Shown here piece by piece: positions 1 through 7,534 of a stretch of 23,775 bases of DNA. Source of the stretch: Sulfurospirillum sp. UBA6790 (GTDB lineage: Bacteria; Campylobacterota; Campylobacteria; Campylobacterales; Sulfurospirillaceae); NCBI GenBank assembly GCA_002452855.1, contig DKFS01000099.1, positions 1-23,775 of the forward strand, written 5' to 3'. The notes under the pieces were generated by a model. That model had not been told where the DNA came from, did not search any database, and worked only from the letters and a program-made list of their open reading frames with translations. The position numbers and the translations under genes are program-made. Positions within the stretch are counted from its first letter, which is position 1. Each line of letters begins with the position of its first letter.

Positions 1-122
1 GTTTGAAGGCTTTTGGCAATGGAAGGGAAAGCAGGTAGATACATATCAATTGCTAAAGGTGTTATCGCTGCTAAAGAGGCAAGGGCTAAGATAAGCTGGC
101 GCTCACTGAGTGGTTTTGACAT
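1..122 (-). CDS. Bcr/CflA-family MFS drug exporter, N-terminal fragment (cut by window edge)
   Basis: Reading the minus strand from the ATG at 122-120 gives 40 uninterrupted codons that run off the window edge. The peptide begins MSKPLSERQLILAL and continues into a first membrane helix with the motif TPLAIDMYLPAFP. That motif, a helix-1 acidic residue followed by MYLPAFP, is characteristic of Bcr/CflA-type 12-helix major facilitator exporters (bicyclomycin, chloramphenicol and other drugs). It is transcribed away from the tartrate genes, so the 267 bases between the two starts are a divergent control region. Only the first helix is visible, so the substrate cannot be judged. Confidence 0.8.
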   Translation of the reverse strand, partial: MSKPLSERQLILALASLAAITPLAIDMYLPAFPSIAKSLQ

Positions 123-286
123 TCAAAAAGTTCTTTCATTGGAATAGTGTTTCCATTCATTATAGGATAAAAATTTAAATTGTATGTTAATGAAGGCAAT
201 GAATACCCCATTAGAAACACGGGTAGCTTAAATTATCTTTATGTATATATATTAATATAACTTTAAGTTAATGCGACCTAAAATGA

Positions 287-324
287 CTTTATCTTTAATA
301 TGTTATCACCGATTAAAGATAAAG
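287..324 (+). promoter_or_regulatory. 13-bp perfect inverted repeat upstream of the transporter gene
   Basis: CTTTATCTTTAAT at 287-299 is the exact reverse complement of ATTAAAGATAAAG at 312-324, with a 12-nt spacer. No T-tract follows, so it is not a simple terminator. It lies 65 bases before the ATG of the ttdT-like gene in the divergent region, so it is either an operator for a dimeric regulator or a hairpin in the 5' leader. The spacer contains TTATCAC, which resembles one arm of the palindrome before ttdA. The rest of 123-389 is AT-rich, with no convincing ORF. Confidence 0.55.
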
Positions 325-389
325 CCTTTACCCATGAATTGAAGCTATTATGTGAAATATGTTAAAAATTTATTTTGGGAGGTTTTACA

Positions 390-1799
390 ATGTCGAAGCA
401 AGCAATCAAAATGCTTATTCCTATTCTTGTTTTGTTAGTGGTCTGGTTTATTCCTGTACCGCAAGGGCTAAGTGTTGGGGCGTGGCATTTTATGGCTATC
501 TTTTTGGCCGTCATTGTCGGGTTGATTTTAGAACCGGTTCCTGCTGCTCTTGTAGGATTAGTCGGTGTCTCTTTAGCTGCCCTCTTGGGTCTTGTGGGCA
601 AAACTTCGGGTGCCAACATCAAATGGGCACTTTCAGGCTTTTCCAATGGTACCATTTGGCTCATTTTTGCCGCATTTATGTTTGCCATGGGGTATCAAAA
701 AACGGGTCTTGGAAAGCGCATTTCCTTGGTGATGATTAAATATATGGGTAAAAGCTCCTTGGGTCTTGGCTACGCGGTTGCATTTGCAGATTTAGTGTTG
801 GCGCCTTTTATGCCATCTAATACCGCACGAAGTGGCGGTACGATTTATCCCATTGCCATTAACATTCCAATTATTTTTAATTCAACCCCTGAAAACGAGC
901 CTCGAAAAATGGGTGCGTATATTACGTGGGTTGCTATGGCAGCTACGTGCGTAACCAGCTCCATGTTTTTAACCGCACTTGCTCCAAATCTTTTGGCGTT
1001 GGACTTAATCGCAAAAGGTGCGAATATCTCTATTGAATGGGGTGCTTGGGCGCGCATTATGGTTCCACTATTATTACCGCTTTTTTTAGTGACACCTTTG
1101 ATGGTTTATCTTATCTATCCTCCAACCCAAAAAAAATCTCCTGAAGCTCCAGCATGGGCAGCACAAGAGCTCGTTAAAATGGGACCAATTACTGTTAAAG
1201 AGATTTTAATGGGAACCTTTGCATTTTTAGCACTCGTTATGTGGATTTTTGGAAAAGAACTCAATATCAACGGAACAACGGCCGCTATTGTCGTTGTTGT
1301 GCTAATGGTATTGGCCAATATTGTCTCTTGGGACGATGTGATTAGTAACAAAGCTGCTTGGAACATTTTAGTATGGTTCTCAACCCTTGTTGCACTAGCC
1401 AGTGGGCTTAAAGACGTTGGTATTTTGACCTGGATTGGTAAAGGTACAGAAGTGTATCTTTCAGGGCTTTCTCCAACCATGTTGATGCTCTCAATGATTG
1501 TCTTTTTCTTCTTGCTTCACTATTTCTTTGCAAGCTTAACGGCGCATACAACAGCATTGTTACCAATCTTTATCGTCATTGCCGTGAAGTTAATTGCCCC
1601 TGAACAACTACCAACATTTATGATTTTATTGGCGAGTGCTATCGGTTTGATGGGTATTATTACCCCTTATGGTACAGGACCTTCTCCACTTTGGTATGGT
1701 GCTGGCTATATTTCACAAGGCAGATGGTGGGCGTTAGGTGCCATTTTTGGAGCCGTTTATATTGCTATGCTTCTTCTTGGCGTCCTCATTTTTGTTTAA
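390..1799 (+). CDS. ttdT: L-tartrate/succinate antiporter, TtdT-like (DASS family)
   Basis: An integral inner-membrane carrier of 469 residues that probably exchanges external tartrate or a related dicarboxylate for succinate. The protein follows E. coli TtdT closely: IPVPQGLS near the start, GLILEPVPAALVGLVG in an early helix, SGFSNGTIWLIFAAFMFAMGYQKTGLGKR, the first substrate-binding SNT-type motif PSNTARSGG, WDDVISNKAAWN, and the second hairpin motif TPYGTGPSPLWYG near the C-terminus. About 11-12 hydrophobic helices are visible. The ATG at 390 is chosen over an in-frame TTG at 375 because GGGAGG (377-382) lies 7 nt before it and would sit inside the longer version. A strong hairpin follows the stop, and ttdA begins 133 bases later. 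Substrate assignment rests on similarity and on the adjacent dehydratase genes. Confidence 0.9.
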   Translation: MSKQAIKMLIPILVLLVVWFIPVPQGLSVGAWHFMAIFLAVIVGLILEPVPAALVGLVGVSLAALLGLVGKTSGANIKWALSGFSNGTIWLIFAAFMFAMGYQKTGLGKRISLVMIKYMGKSSLGLGYAVAFADLVLAPFMPSNTARSGGTIYPIAINIPIIFNSTPENEPRKMGAYITWVAMAATCVTSSMFLTALAPNLLALDLIAKGANISIEWGAWARIMVPLLLPLFLVTPLMVYLIYPPTQKKSPEAPAWAAQELVKMGPITVKEILMGTFAFLALVMWIFGKELNINGTTAAIVVVVLMVLANIVSWDDVISNKAAWNILVWFSTLVALASGLKDVGILTWIGKGTEVYLSGLSPTMLMLSMIVFFFLLHYFFASLTAHTTALLPIFIVIAVKLIAPEQLPTFMILLASAIGLMGIITPYGTGPSPLWYGAGYISQGRWWALGAIFGAVYIAMLLLGVLIFV

Positions 1800-1813
1800 A
1801 AATCAGTTTTTCC

Positions 1814-1848
1814 ATCCTTACATGTAAAATTACATGTAAGGATTTTTT
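1814..1848 (+). terminator. Rho-independent terminator after ttdT, built from paired TACATGTA motifs
   Basis: ATCCTTACATGTAA (1814-1827) and TTACATGTAAGGAT (1830-1843) are exact reverse complements with only two bases between them. The following T-run makes this an intrinsic terminator. The tip of the stem is made of two copies of the palindromic octamer TACATGTA, so each arm is itself self-complementary. Confidence 0.8.
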
Positions 1849-1894
1849 CGTACTTAAGGGCTTTTATAGAGAGTTATCGTGTTTGTAATTTAAA

Positions 1895-1911
1895 TGTGAT
1901 AAAATATCACA
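1895..1911 (+). promoter_or_regulatory. 17-bp palindromic operator candidate before ttdA
   Basis: TGTGATAAAATATCACA at 1895-1911 is a perfect inverted repeat, with 7-bp arms around AAA. It overlaps a possible -10 box (TAAAAT) and lies 21 bases before the ttdA ATG, a position where a bound protein would block or assist RNA polymerase. It could be the site of the adjacent FCD-GntR regulator. The arms also resemble a CRP/FNR-type TGTGA/TCACA site, but with 7 rather than 6 bases between the pentamers. Confidence 0.5.
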
Positions 1912-1932
1912 CATCACAAAAAAGGAGATAGA

Positions 1933-2832
1933 ATGTCTGCTCTTGAACGTGAAAAAGAGATGGTAGATATTTTGGGTAAGTTTATAGACGTTGTTTCCAA
2001 GGAGTTGCCAGATGATATTATGGCAAAGCTGGCGGAACTAAGAACCAAAGAGAACTCTCCTCTTGCAAAAACAATTTACGATGTTATGTTTGAAAATATG
2101 GATAAAGCTAAAAAACTCAATCGCCCTACGTGCCAAGATACAGGGGTTATTCAGTTCTTTATTCGCTCAGGTGCAAAGTTCCCCTATTTAGGAAAATTGC
2201 GTTCTATTCTAAGAGAAGCAACCATTCAAGCAACCAAAAGTGCGCCTTTGCGTCTTAATGCGGTTGAAGTATTTGATGAAGTCAATACCGGCACGAATGT
2301 AGGGACGAATGTTCCTTTTATTGAGTGGGAAATTGTGGACGATAGCAGTAATGTAGAAATTGAAGTCTATCAAGCGGGTGGTGGTTGTTCTCTTCCAGGG
2401 CGAAGTATCGTTTTGCCACCTTTGGCAGGGTATGAAGGGGCAATGAAATTTGTCTTTGATACGATTGTAGATTGGGGCATTAACGCCTGCCCTCCTCTTG
2501 TAGTGGGCGTTGGAATTGGTACCTGCTCTAATTCAGCTGCACTGCTTTCTAAAAAAGCGATGCTACGTCCTGTCGGAACGTCTCATCCGCATCCAAAAGC
2601 GGCTGCGATGGAGAAAAAAATTGAAGAAGGACTTAATGCCATTGGCTTAGGACCTCAAGGCATCTCTGGAAAAAATACCGTGATGGCAGTGCATGTCGAA
2701 GGTATGGCGCATCACCCTTCTGTTTTGGGTGTGGGGGTAACGGTTGGATGTTGGGCAAATCGCCACGGCATTATTCGTTTCGATGAAAATATGCACTATG
2801 AAATCCTCTCTCACAAAGGAGTTAGACTATGA
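1933..2832 (+). CDS. ttdA: L(+)-tartrate dehydratase, alpha subunit
   Basis: Catalytic iron-sulfur subunit of the class I fumarase-like hydro-lyase that converts L-tartrate to oxaloacetate and water in the cytoplasm. The 299-residue protein matches E. coli TtdA along its length: PDDIMAKLAELR, LNRPTCQDTGVIQFF, LRLNAVEVFDEVNTGTNVG, the glycine-rich GGGCSLPGR and CPPLVVGVGIGTCSN. Cys67, Cys186 and Cys273 are the probable [4Fe-4S] ligands. The spacing of the first two, 119 residues, is what I recall for class I fumarases. AAGGAGA lies just before the ATG. The last four bases overlap the ttdB start (ATGA), indicating translational coupling. Class I fumarase-type subunits can also act on fumarate or mesaconate, so L-tartrate is the likely but not the only possible substrate. 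Confidence 0.9.
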   Translation: MSALEREKEMVDILGKFIDVVSKELPDDIMAKLAELRTKENSPLAKTIYDVMFENMDKAKKLNRPTCQDTGVIQFFIRSGAKFPYLGKLRSILREATIQATKSAPLRLNAVEVFDEVNTGTNVGTNVPFIEWEIVDDSSNVEIEVYQAGGGCSLPGRSIVLPPLAGYEGAMKFVFDTIVDWGINACPPLVVGVGIGTCSNSAALLSKKAMLRPVGTSHPHPKAAAMEKKIEEGLNAIGLGPQGISGKNTVMAVHVEGMAHHPSVLGVGVTVGCWANRHGIIRFDENMHYEILSHKGVRL

Positions 2833-3443
2833 AAAAGGTTTTAACAACACCGATTCAAGACGAAGATATCCAATCACTTAACGTGGGAGATATTGTCTAT
2901 TTAACTGGAACGTTGGTTACGTGCAGAGATGAAGGGCATCGAAGAGTTGTCGCAGAAGGCATTATGCCTAAGCTTCCTATGGATAGAATTGCTATATTTC
3001 ATGCAGGACCGATTGTTAAAGATGTCGAAGGTGGTTGGGAGATGGTTTCAATTGGACCAACAACCAGTATGCGCATGGAACGTTATGAAAAAGAATTTTT
3101 AGCACAAACGGGTGTAAAACTTGTCATTGGTAAAGGGGGCATGGGTGCTAAAACCGCCGAAGGCTGTAAAGAAAGCATTGCCGTTCATGCTGTTTTTCCC
3201 GGAGGCTGTGGTGTAGTGGCCGCAGAACAAGTGGAAAAAATAGAAGCCAAAGAGTGGCCGGAATTTGGTATGCCTGAAGCATTCTGGATTATGAAAGTCA
3301 AAGAGTTCGGACCACTTATCATTTCTATTGATACCAAAGGCAATAACCTTTTTGAAGCCAATAAAGTGGAATTTCATCACCGAAAAGAGATTGCTTTAAA
3401 AGAGACAGCCCAAGAAATTGTCTCGATGATTGCTAAGAGTTAG
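2829..3443 (+). CDS. ttdB: L(+)-tartrate dehydratase, beta subunit
   Basis: The 204-residue small subunit that pairs with TtdA to form the active hydro-lyase. It is nearly colinear with E. coli TtdB: MKKVLTTPIQDEDIQSLNVGD, YLTGTLVTCRDEGHRR, AIFHAGPIV, WEMVSIGPTTSMRME, TGVKLVIGKGGMG, the FPGGCGVVAAEQVE loop and KEFGPLIISIDTKGN. In class I fumarases the equivalent domain supplies substrate-binding arginine, threonine and lysine residues at the subunit interface. The start overlaps the ttdA stop by four bases, and the gene ends in a strong hairpin shared with the convergent gntR gene. Confidence 0.9.
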   Translation: MKKVLTTPIQDEDIQSLNVGDIVYLTGTLVTCRDEGHRRVVAEGIMPKLPMDRIAIFHAGPIVKDVEGGWEMVSIGPTTSMRMERYEKEFLAQTGVKLVIGKGGMGAKTAEGCKESIAVHAVFPGGCGVVAAEQVEKIEAKEWPEFGMPEAFWIMKVKEFGPLIISIDTKGNNLFEANKVEFHHRKEIALKETAQEIVSMIAKS

Positions 3444-3450
3444 CGTGTTG

Positions 3451-3480
3451 TAAAAGGCGCTTTGTATGCGCCTTTTTGTT
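3451..3480. terminator. Bidirectional terminator between ttdB and the GntR gene
   Basis: AAAAGGCGC (3452-3460), loop TTTGTAT, then GCGCCTTTTT (3468-3477). The A-rich left side and T-rich right side allow it to end transcription from both convergent genes. The gntR stop codon at 3481-3479 touches its right edge. Confidence 0.8.
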
Positions 3481-4129
3481 ATTTAAAATTTGAAAGTGTA
3501 CTGTTCATACTGTAGATGATATGTTGGCGCATTGTTTCACATGCCCCTTCATAATCTTTGTGGGTGAGTTGCTCTACAATTTTGTTGTGATCTGCTAAAG
3601 AGATGCCTGCATACTCTTGCGCTGTTACTAAGCGGTTCATGGAAAGACCATTCCACAGCAATGAAAGAAATGATTTGAGTTTTTCGCTATCGGCGGCTTC
3701 CCAAATGGTCATATGAAAGGCTTGATTGGCAAGATTGTAGGCTTCCGTATCGCCTGCATCTTTAGCACGTTGTCCTTGTTTATTGACACTTTGGATGACT
3801 TTGAGTGTTTCGTCAGTCATGCGTTCACATGCTCTACGAAGGGCTTCCGTTTCAAGCAAGATGCGCATTTCATAGTGATCTTTAATGGCTTCGACAGAGA
3901 TGCCTTTTACGATGGCACAACGGTTTTGACGAAGCTCCAACAATCCTTCATTAGCGAGGATTTGAAAAGCCTCTCTTACGGGTGTTCGTGACATGCCGAC
4001 TTGCTCGCCCACGCTATCAAGGGTGATGGACTGACCGGGTGTGATACCGCCAGAAAGAATAGAAGAGCGAAGGATGGAAGCCACTTGTTCACGAGCAGGT
4101 AGCATTTGAACTTTTTTAAGATTGATCAT
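3479..4129 (-). CDS. GntR-family transcriptional regulator with FCD ligand-binding domain
   Basis: A 216-residue DNA-binding regulator. Residues 12-75 form the winged helix-turn-helix (PAREQVASILRSSILSGGI, then SVGEQVGMSRTPVREAFQILANEGLLE). Residues about 85-210 are the all-helical FCD domain, with metal or carboxylate-ligand histidines in NQAFHMTIW, LADHNKIVEQL and MRQHIIY. FCD proteins commonly sense organic acids, which fits its place between ttdTAB and a LeuCD-like dehydratase. It is convergent to ttdB and divergent from the LeuC-like gene, so it probably controls the 4130-4256 region and perhaps the palindrome before ttdA. Its own promoter (TTGAAA, 17 bp, TATACT) is easy to see. Confidence 0.9.
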   Translation of the reverse strand: MINLKKVQMLPAREQVASILRSSILSGGITPGQSITLDSVGEQVGMSRTPVREAFQILANEGLLELRQNRCAIVKGISVEAIKDHYEMRILLETEALRRACERMTDETLKVIQSVNKQGQRAKDAGDTEAYNLANQAFHMTIWEAADSEKLKSFLSLLWNGLSMNRLVTAQEYAGISLADHNKIVEQLTHKDYEGACETMRQHIIYSMNSTLSNFK

Positions 4130-4158
4130 GGAGTCTCTTTACGTATATCTTTTATTTA

Positions 4159-4187
4159 AGTATAGCATTCAAAGCCTATCTTTTCAA
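4159..4187 (-). promoter_or_regulatory. Sigma-70 promoter of the GntR gene
   Basis: On the minus strand TTGAAA (plus coordinates 4187-4182) is followed by exactly 17 bases and TATACT (4164-4159). TG lies one base before the -10 box, making it an extended -10. Transcription would begin about 20 bases before the gntR ATG. The divergent LeuC-like gene starts 69 bases beyond the -35 box. Confidence 0.65.
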
Positions 4188-4256
4188 GAAGAAAGGGATT
4201 ATATTTACATAAGAGATACAAATTTTTACATGTAAAAAATAAGTGAAAGGAAAAAG

Positions 4257-5522
4257 ATGCATGCTATCGAAAAATTATTAGCCAAAAAAGCTGGCAAACC
4301 ACGCGCGACAACAGGTGAGATTATTAACTGCGATGTCGATATGGCAGGCATTAATGATCTCTACTTACAAACCATTCGTTCTTTTTTTGAGATGGGAGCT
4401 ACCAAGGTGCATGACCCAAGCCGCGTGATTATGTTTTTGGACCATTATGCCCCTGCTTCGACGATTACGCAAGCTCAAAATCAGAAACAATTTCGTGAAT
4501 TTTGTTGGGATCAAGGGATTGATTTATTGATGGATATTGACCAAGGCGTTTGCCATCAAGTCTTAGCCGATAAGGGATTGGCTTACCCTGGAGAAATTGT
4601 GGTTATCACCGATTCACATACGACCACACATGGCGCTTTTGGTGCTTTTGGAACGGGCGTAGGCGCCACGGACTTAGCCATTATTTTAGCCACTGGCAAG
4701 CTGTGGTTTAGGGTTCCTGAAATTATCAAAATCAATTTTGAAGGCAAACCGCCGCATGGGGTGTACGCAAAAGATATGATTTTGCATGCTATTGGGGAGT
4801 TGGGTGCAGATTTTGCAGTCTATAAAGCCGTTGAGTTTAGCGGCTCAAGCTTACAGTACCTTAGTATCTCAGAACGTATGGCCTTGTGCAATATGAGCAC
4901 AGAAATGGGAGCCAAAACGAGCTATATTCAACCTGATGCCATTACGATGGCTTTTTTGGATGCAAAAGTGACACGTTCGTATGAGATTTACGAGACCGAT
5001 GCCGATTTTGCGTATGCCTCTGAAACGACGTTTGATGTGCGTAACCTCAAACCCCAACTCTCAGCCCCTTTTAGTGTCGATAATGTCTATGACATCAGCC
5101 AATTCATTGGTCGTCATATCGACCAAGCGTATCTGGGTTCGTGCACAGGAGGACGGTGCGAGGATATTGGTATAGCTGCTGGCATTTTAAAAGGCAAACA
5201 TGTCGCGCCTCGTACGCGTTTTGTTATCGTCCCTGCCTCCAAAGGAGTCTTTTTAGAAGCGATGGAGAAAGGCTATGTCCAAACACTTGTAGAAGCGGGA
5301 GCGACGTTTGTAACGCCTGGATGTGCGGCATGCCTTGGAACACATGAGGGAATGCTCGCGTCTGAAGAGACGTGCATTACCACAACCAATCGTAACTTTC
5401 CTGGACGTATGGGGCATACTAAAGCAGAGATTTTTCTAGGTTCTCCTGCCGCGGTTGCCGCTGCGGCTTTAATAGGAGAAATCGTCGATCCTACCCCTTA
5501 CATCGCAAAGGAGAACGCATGA
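4257..5522 (+). CDS. 3-isopropylmalate dehydratase/DmdA-type hydro-lyase, large subunit (LeuC-like)
   Basis: A 421-residue iron-sulfur hydro-lyase large subunit of the aconitase superfamily. The cluster ligands are Cys296 (LGSCTGGR), Cys356 and Cys359 (TPGCAACLGTH). TDSHTTTHGAFGAFGTGVGATD and the late TTNRNFPGRMG block are also typical. The size and the separate small subunit fit the compact archaeal-type LeuC group, which includes dimethylmalate dehydratase DmdA and maleate hydratase as well as leucine enzymes. No leuA or leuB is nearby. The neighbours are tartrate dehydratase, a dicarboxylate carrier and an acid-sensing regulator, so a catabolic substrate (maleate/D-malate, citraconate/citramalate or dimethylmalate) is at least as likely as leucine biosynthesis. 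The ribosome site is GAAAGGA, 5 nt before the ATG, and the stop overlaps the next gene by ATGA. Confidence 0.85.
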   Translation: MHAIEKLLAKKAGKPRATTGEIINCDVDMAGINDLYLQTIRSFFEMGATKVHDPSRVIMFLDHYAPASTITQAQNQKQFREFCWDQGIDLLMDIDQGVCHQVLADKGLAYPGEIVVITDSHTTTHGAFGAFGTGVGATDLAIILATGKLWFRVPEIIKINFEGKPPHGVYAKDMILHAIGELGADFAVYKAVEFSGSSLQYLSISERMALCNMSTEMGAKTSYIQPDAITMAFLDAKVTRSYEIYETDADFAYASETTFDVRNLKPQLSAPFSVDNVYDISQFIGRHIDQAYLGSCTGGRCEDIGIAAGILKGKHVAPRTRFVIVPASKGVFLEAMEKGYVQTLVEAGATFVTPGCAACLGTHEGMLASEETCITTTNRNFPGRMGHTKAEIFLGSPAAVAAAALIGEIVDPTPYIAKENA

Positions 5523-6025
5523 AACAGCATCTTGAAGGCAAGGCTTTTGTCTTTGGCAATAATATCGATACCGACCAGATTTATCCCGGTCGCTTTGTTG
5601 AATTCACAGATGTTGAGGACGTAGCAAAATATGCGATGCATGGAGCCGACCCCGATTTTATTCATAAAGTAAGACCCGGTGATATGATGATTGGAGGAAC
5701 CAATTTTGGATGCGGCAGTAGTCGAGAACATGCGGCGATTACCCTCAAAGCGGTTGGCATTGGTGCGATTATCGCCGAATCGTTTGCCCGCATTTTTTAT
5801 CGCAATGCCATTAACTTGGGACTTCCTTTACTCATTTGCCCTTCTATCTCACAGTTGGTTCAAACAGGCGATACGCTTTATGTTGATATGCACAGTGGCG
5901 AAATTCGCAATCAAAGAGGCGTCATAGCCATCGCTCAACCACTCTCCGAGTATGTTTTAACCATCCTTGAAAGTGGCGGTATTAAATCTCTCATCAAAGC
6001 AGAGCTCCAAGCCAAGCACGTATAA
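5519..6025 (+). CDS. 3-isopropylmalate dehydratase/DmdB-type hydro-lyase, small subunit (LeuD-like)
   Basis: The 168-residue swivel-domain subunit that completes the active site of the LeuC-like partner. NIDTDQIYPGRF (residues 15-26) and TNFGCGSSREHAA (61-73) are the family signatures, and the SREH arginine binds substrate carboxylate. The specificity loop after DTDQI reads YPGRFVEF. It lacks the YLVY/YLNT or YLRT patterns I associate with isopropylmalate and homoaconitate enzymes, which suggests a different side-chain pocket. It is translationally coupled to the large subunit by a 4-base overlap and followed at once by a strong terminator, so the pair forms a two-gene operon. Confidence 0.85.
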   Translation: MKQHLEGKAFVFGNNIDTDQIYPGRFVEFTDVEDVAKYAMHGADPDFIHKVRPGDMMIGGTNFGCGSSREHAAITLKAVGIGAIIAESFARIFYRNAINLGLPLLICPSISQLVQTGDTLYVDMHSGEIRNQRGVIAIAQPLSEYVLTILESGGIKSLIKAELQAKHV

Positions 6026-6028
6026 TAC

Positions 6029-6064
6029 GTAAAAGTGGTCTTTTGACCACTTTTACATGTAAAA
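6029..6064 (+). terminator. Intrinsic terminator after the LeuCD-like operon
   Basis: GTAAAAGTGGTC (6029-6040), loop TTTT, and GACCACTTTTAC (6045-6056) form a perfect 12-bp stem four bases after the stop codon. The descending arm runs straight into another TACATGTA octamer (6054-6061). Confidence 0.8.
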
Positions 6065-6139
6065 ACCGACACACCTTCTTAAGCTTTAAGTTGAGGCGTT
6101 ATACAATTAAATACATCGGTTGTGCAAAGGAGCGTTAAA

Positions 6140-6811
6140 ATGCGTTATACCGTACTTGGCATCGTGTTTTTTATCCTGTTTTTAAGCGGTTGCACCAGTA
6201 AAGAAGATGAAAAACAGACACAAAACAGTGTCGGAACAGTTGAAGTCAGTTACCAAAATGCTATTAAAGAGCTGATTTTAAAAGGTAAAAATCCTGCCAA
6301 ATCGTATCAAGAAGTCTCTTGGAAAAAATTGCAAAGCAGCGATAAAATTTCTGAACGACTTAAAAAAAGAGCTGTTTTTATCGCACATAGTTTTAAAGAA
6401 AAAAATATTTACGGTGGAACGATTAGCCGTGAAAATATCTACTTTATAGGCGATGGCAAACCGAGTCTTATTATTGACTTTGACGTCAAAACAGCCTTTG
6501 AAGAGTTTCTTGGTAATAAAGCGATACAAGCTATTTTTGCCCCTTCGATTTGGAACCTAGAATCTTTACATGTAAAGTACCAGCAAAGTGCCAACGATGC
6601 GCTTGCCAAAGAGGAAGTGAAAGATTTTATCTACTCAATCAAGCACTTTGCTAAAGAGGATCAAGACTATTTAGATCATGCTATTTCAACAGCTAATACA
6701 CCGATGTCGATAGCCAAAAATGTCGCTCTGTTTATGAGTATGCGGCTGTTTCCAGAGTTGGTGGAAGAGTTGTTATTTGATGAAATTACCTATAAGGGTA
6801 AATATAAATAA
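6140..6811 (+). CDS. Putative lipoprotein of unknown function
   Basis: A 223-residue exported protein I cannot assign to a family. The N-terminus MRYTVLGIVFFILFLSGCTSKE is a lipoprotein signal with lipobox LSGC and acceptor cysteine at residue 18. The residues just after it (TSKEDEKQ) give no clear sorting signal. The mature part is charged and helical, with a central stretch (SRENIYFIGDGKPSLIIDFD) that may be a small beta domain, then mostly helix (MSIAKNVALFMSMRLFPELVEELLFDE). The ATG at 6140 is preferred to a GTG at 6122 because AAAGGAG lies 7 nt before it. The Sel1 gene starts 10 bases after its stop, so the two are probably cotranscribed. Confidence 0.75.
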   Translation: MRYTVLGIVFFILFLSGCTSKEDEKQTQNSVGTVEVSYQNAIKELILKGKNPAKSYQEVSWKKLQSSDKISERLKKRAVFIAHSFKEKNIYGGTISRENIYFIGDGKPSLIIDFDVKTAFEEFLGNKAIQAIFAPSIWNLESLHVKYQQSANDALAKEEVKDFIYSIKHFAKEDQDYLDHAISTANTPMSIAKNVALFMSMRLFPELVEELLFDEITYKGKYK

Positions 6812-6821
6812 GGAGTTGTTG

Positions 6822-7454
6822 ATGAAACACTGGATGAAACGTATGCTTTTAGCTATTTTTCTTCTAGGAAATGCTCTACATGCCGATGCCTTGATGGATG
6901 GACTGGGTGCATATGAAAAAGGCAATTACATTGCCGCGAGCCTTTTTTTTGAAGAAGCATGCACGAATGATAGCATGGAAGCATGCTATAACCTCGCCAA
7001 TATGTACGATTCGGGCGTGGGTGTTTACAAAGACGACGTAAAAGCCGTTACGCTTTTTAATAAAGCCTGTGATGGCGGATTTGCCGACAGTTGCTACAAC
7101 CTTGGCATGATGTACGAAAGCGGTGAAGGTGTGAACAAAGATGTTGTGAAAGCATTTACCCTCTACTACAAAACCTGCGAAAAAGGACATACAAGAGGCT
7201 GTTACAACACAGCGCTCATGTATTATAAAGCAGAAGGCGTCCAACAAGACTACGTTAAAGCGGCAGAATTGTTTCGTAAAACATGTGATCAAGGGTATGA
7301 AAAAAGCTGTTTTAATCTAGGCGTGATGTACCGTGAGGGGCAAGGCGTGGAAAAAGACGTGCAAAAAGCACTCGAATTATTTAAAAAAGCGTGCGAGCAA
7401 AACCTCTCAATTGCCTGTAAAAATTATGGCAAGCTCAGAAGTGAGATGCAATAA
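6822..7454 (+). CDS. Secreted cysteine-rich Sel1-repeat (Hcp-like) protein
   Basis: A 210-residue periplasmic or secreted repeat protein. It starts with a signal peptide (MKHWMKRMLLAIFLLGNALHADA) and then has about five Sel1/TPR-like helical repeats of roughly 36 residues. Each carries a paired cysteine, as in CTNDSMEACYNLANMY, CDGGFADSCYNLGMMY, CEKGHTRGCYNTALMY, CDQGYEKSCFNLGVMY and a shorter last copy. The C-x7-C spacing makes one disulfide per repeat, as in the Helicobacter cysteine-rich (Hcp) family typical of Campylobacterota. Such proteins act as protein-binding scaffolds; no enzymatic role is implied. AGGAG lies 6 nt before the chosen ATG, which excludes the longer reading at 6777. Confidence 0.88.
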   Translation: MKHWMKRMLLAIFLLGNALHADALMDGLGAYEKGNYIAASLFFEEACTNDSMEACYNLANMYDSGVGVYKDDVKAVTLFNKACDGGFADSCYNLGMMYESGEGVNKDVVKAFTLYYKTCEKGHTRGCYNTALMYYKAEGVQQDYVKAAELFRKTCDQGYEKSCFNLGVMYREGQGVEKDVQKALELFKKACEQNLSIACKNYGKLRSEMQ

Positions 7455-7461
7455 AACAATC

Positions 7462-7485
7462 AGAGGGAACTTCCCTCTTTTCTTT
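7462..7485 (+). terminator. Terminator after the Sel1 gene
   Basis: AGAGGGA (7462-7468) pairs with TCCCTCT (7472-7478) across a 3-nt loop, followed by a T-rich tail. It separates the lipoprotein/Sel1 pair from the dioxygenase gene. Confidence 0.65.
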
Positions 7486-7534
7486 AACAAAACGCATAGT
7501 AAAATACGTCCCATATTATTTTTAGAAGAACACC

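Noticed and set aside
6876..7292. Minus-strand 138-codon ORF in the Sel1 gene
   Set aside because: It is a shadow of the repeat codons; the plus-strand frame has a signal peptide, repeats and ribosome site.
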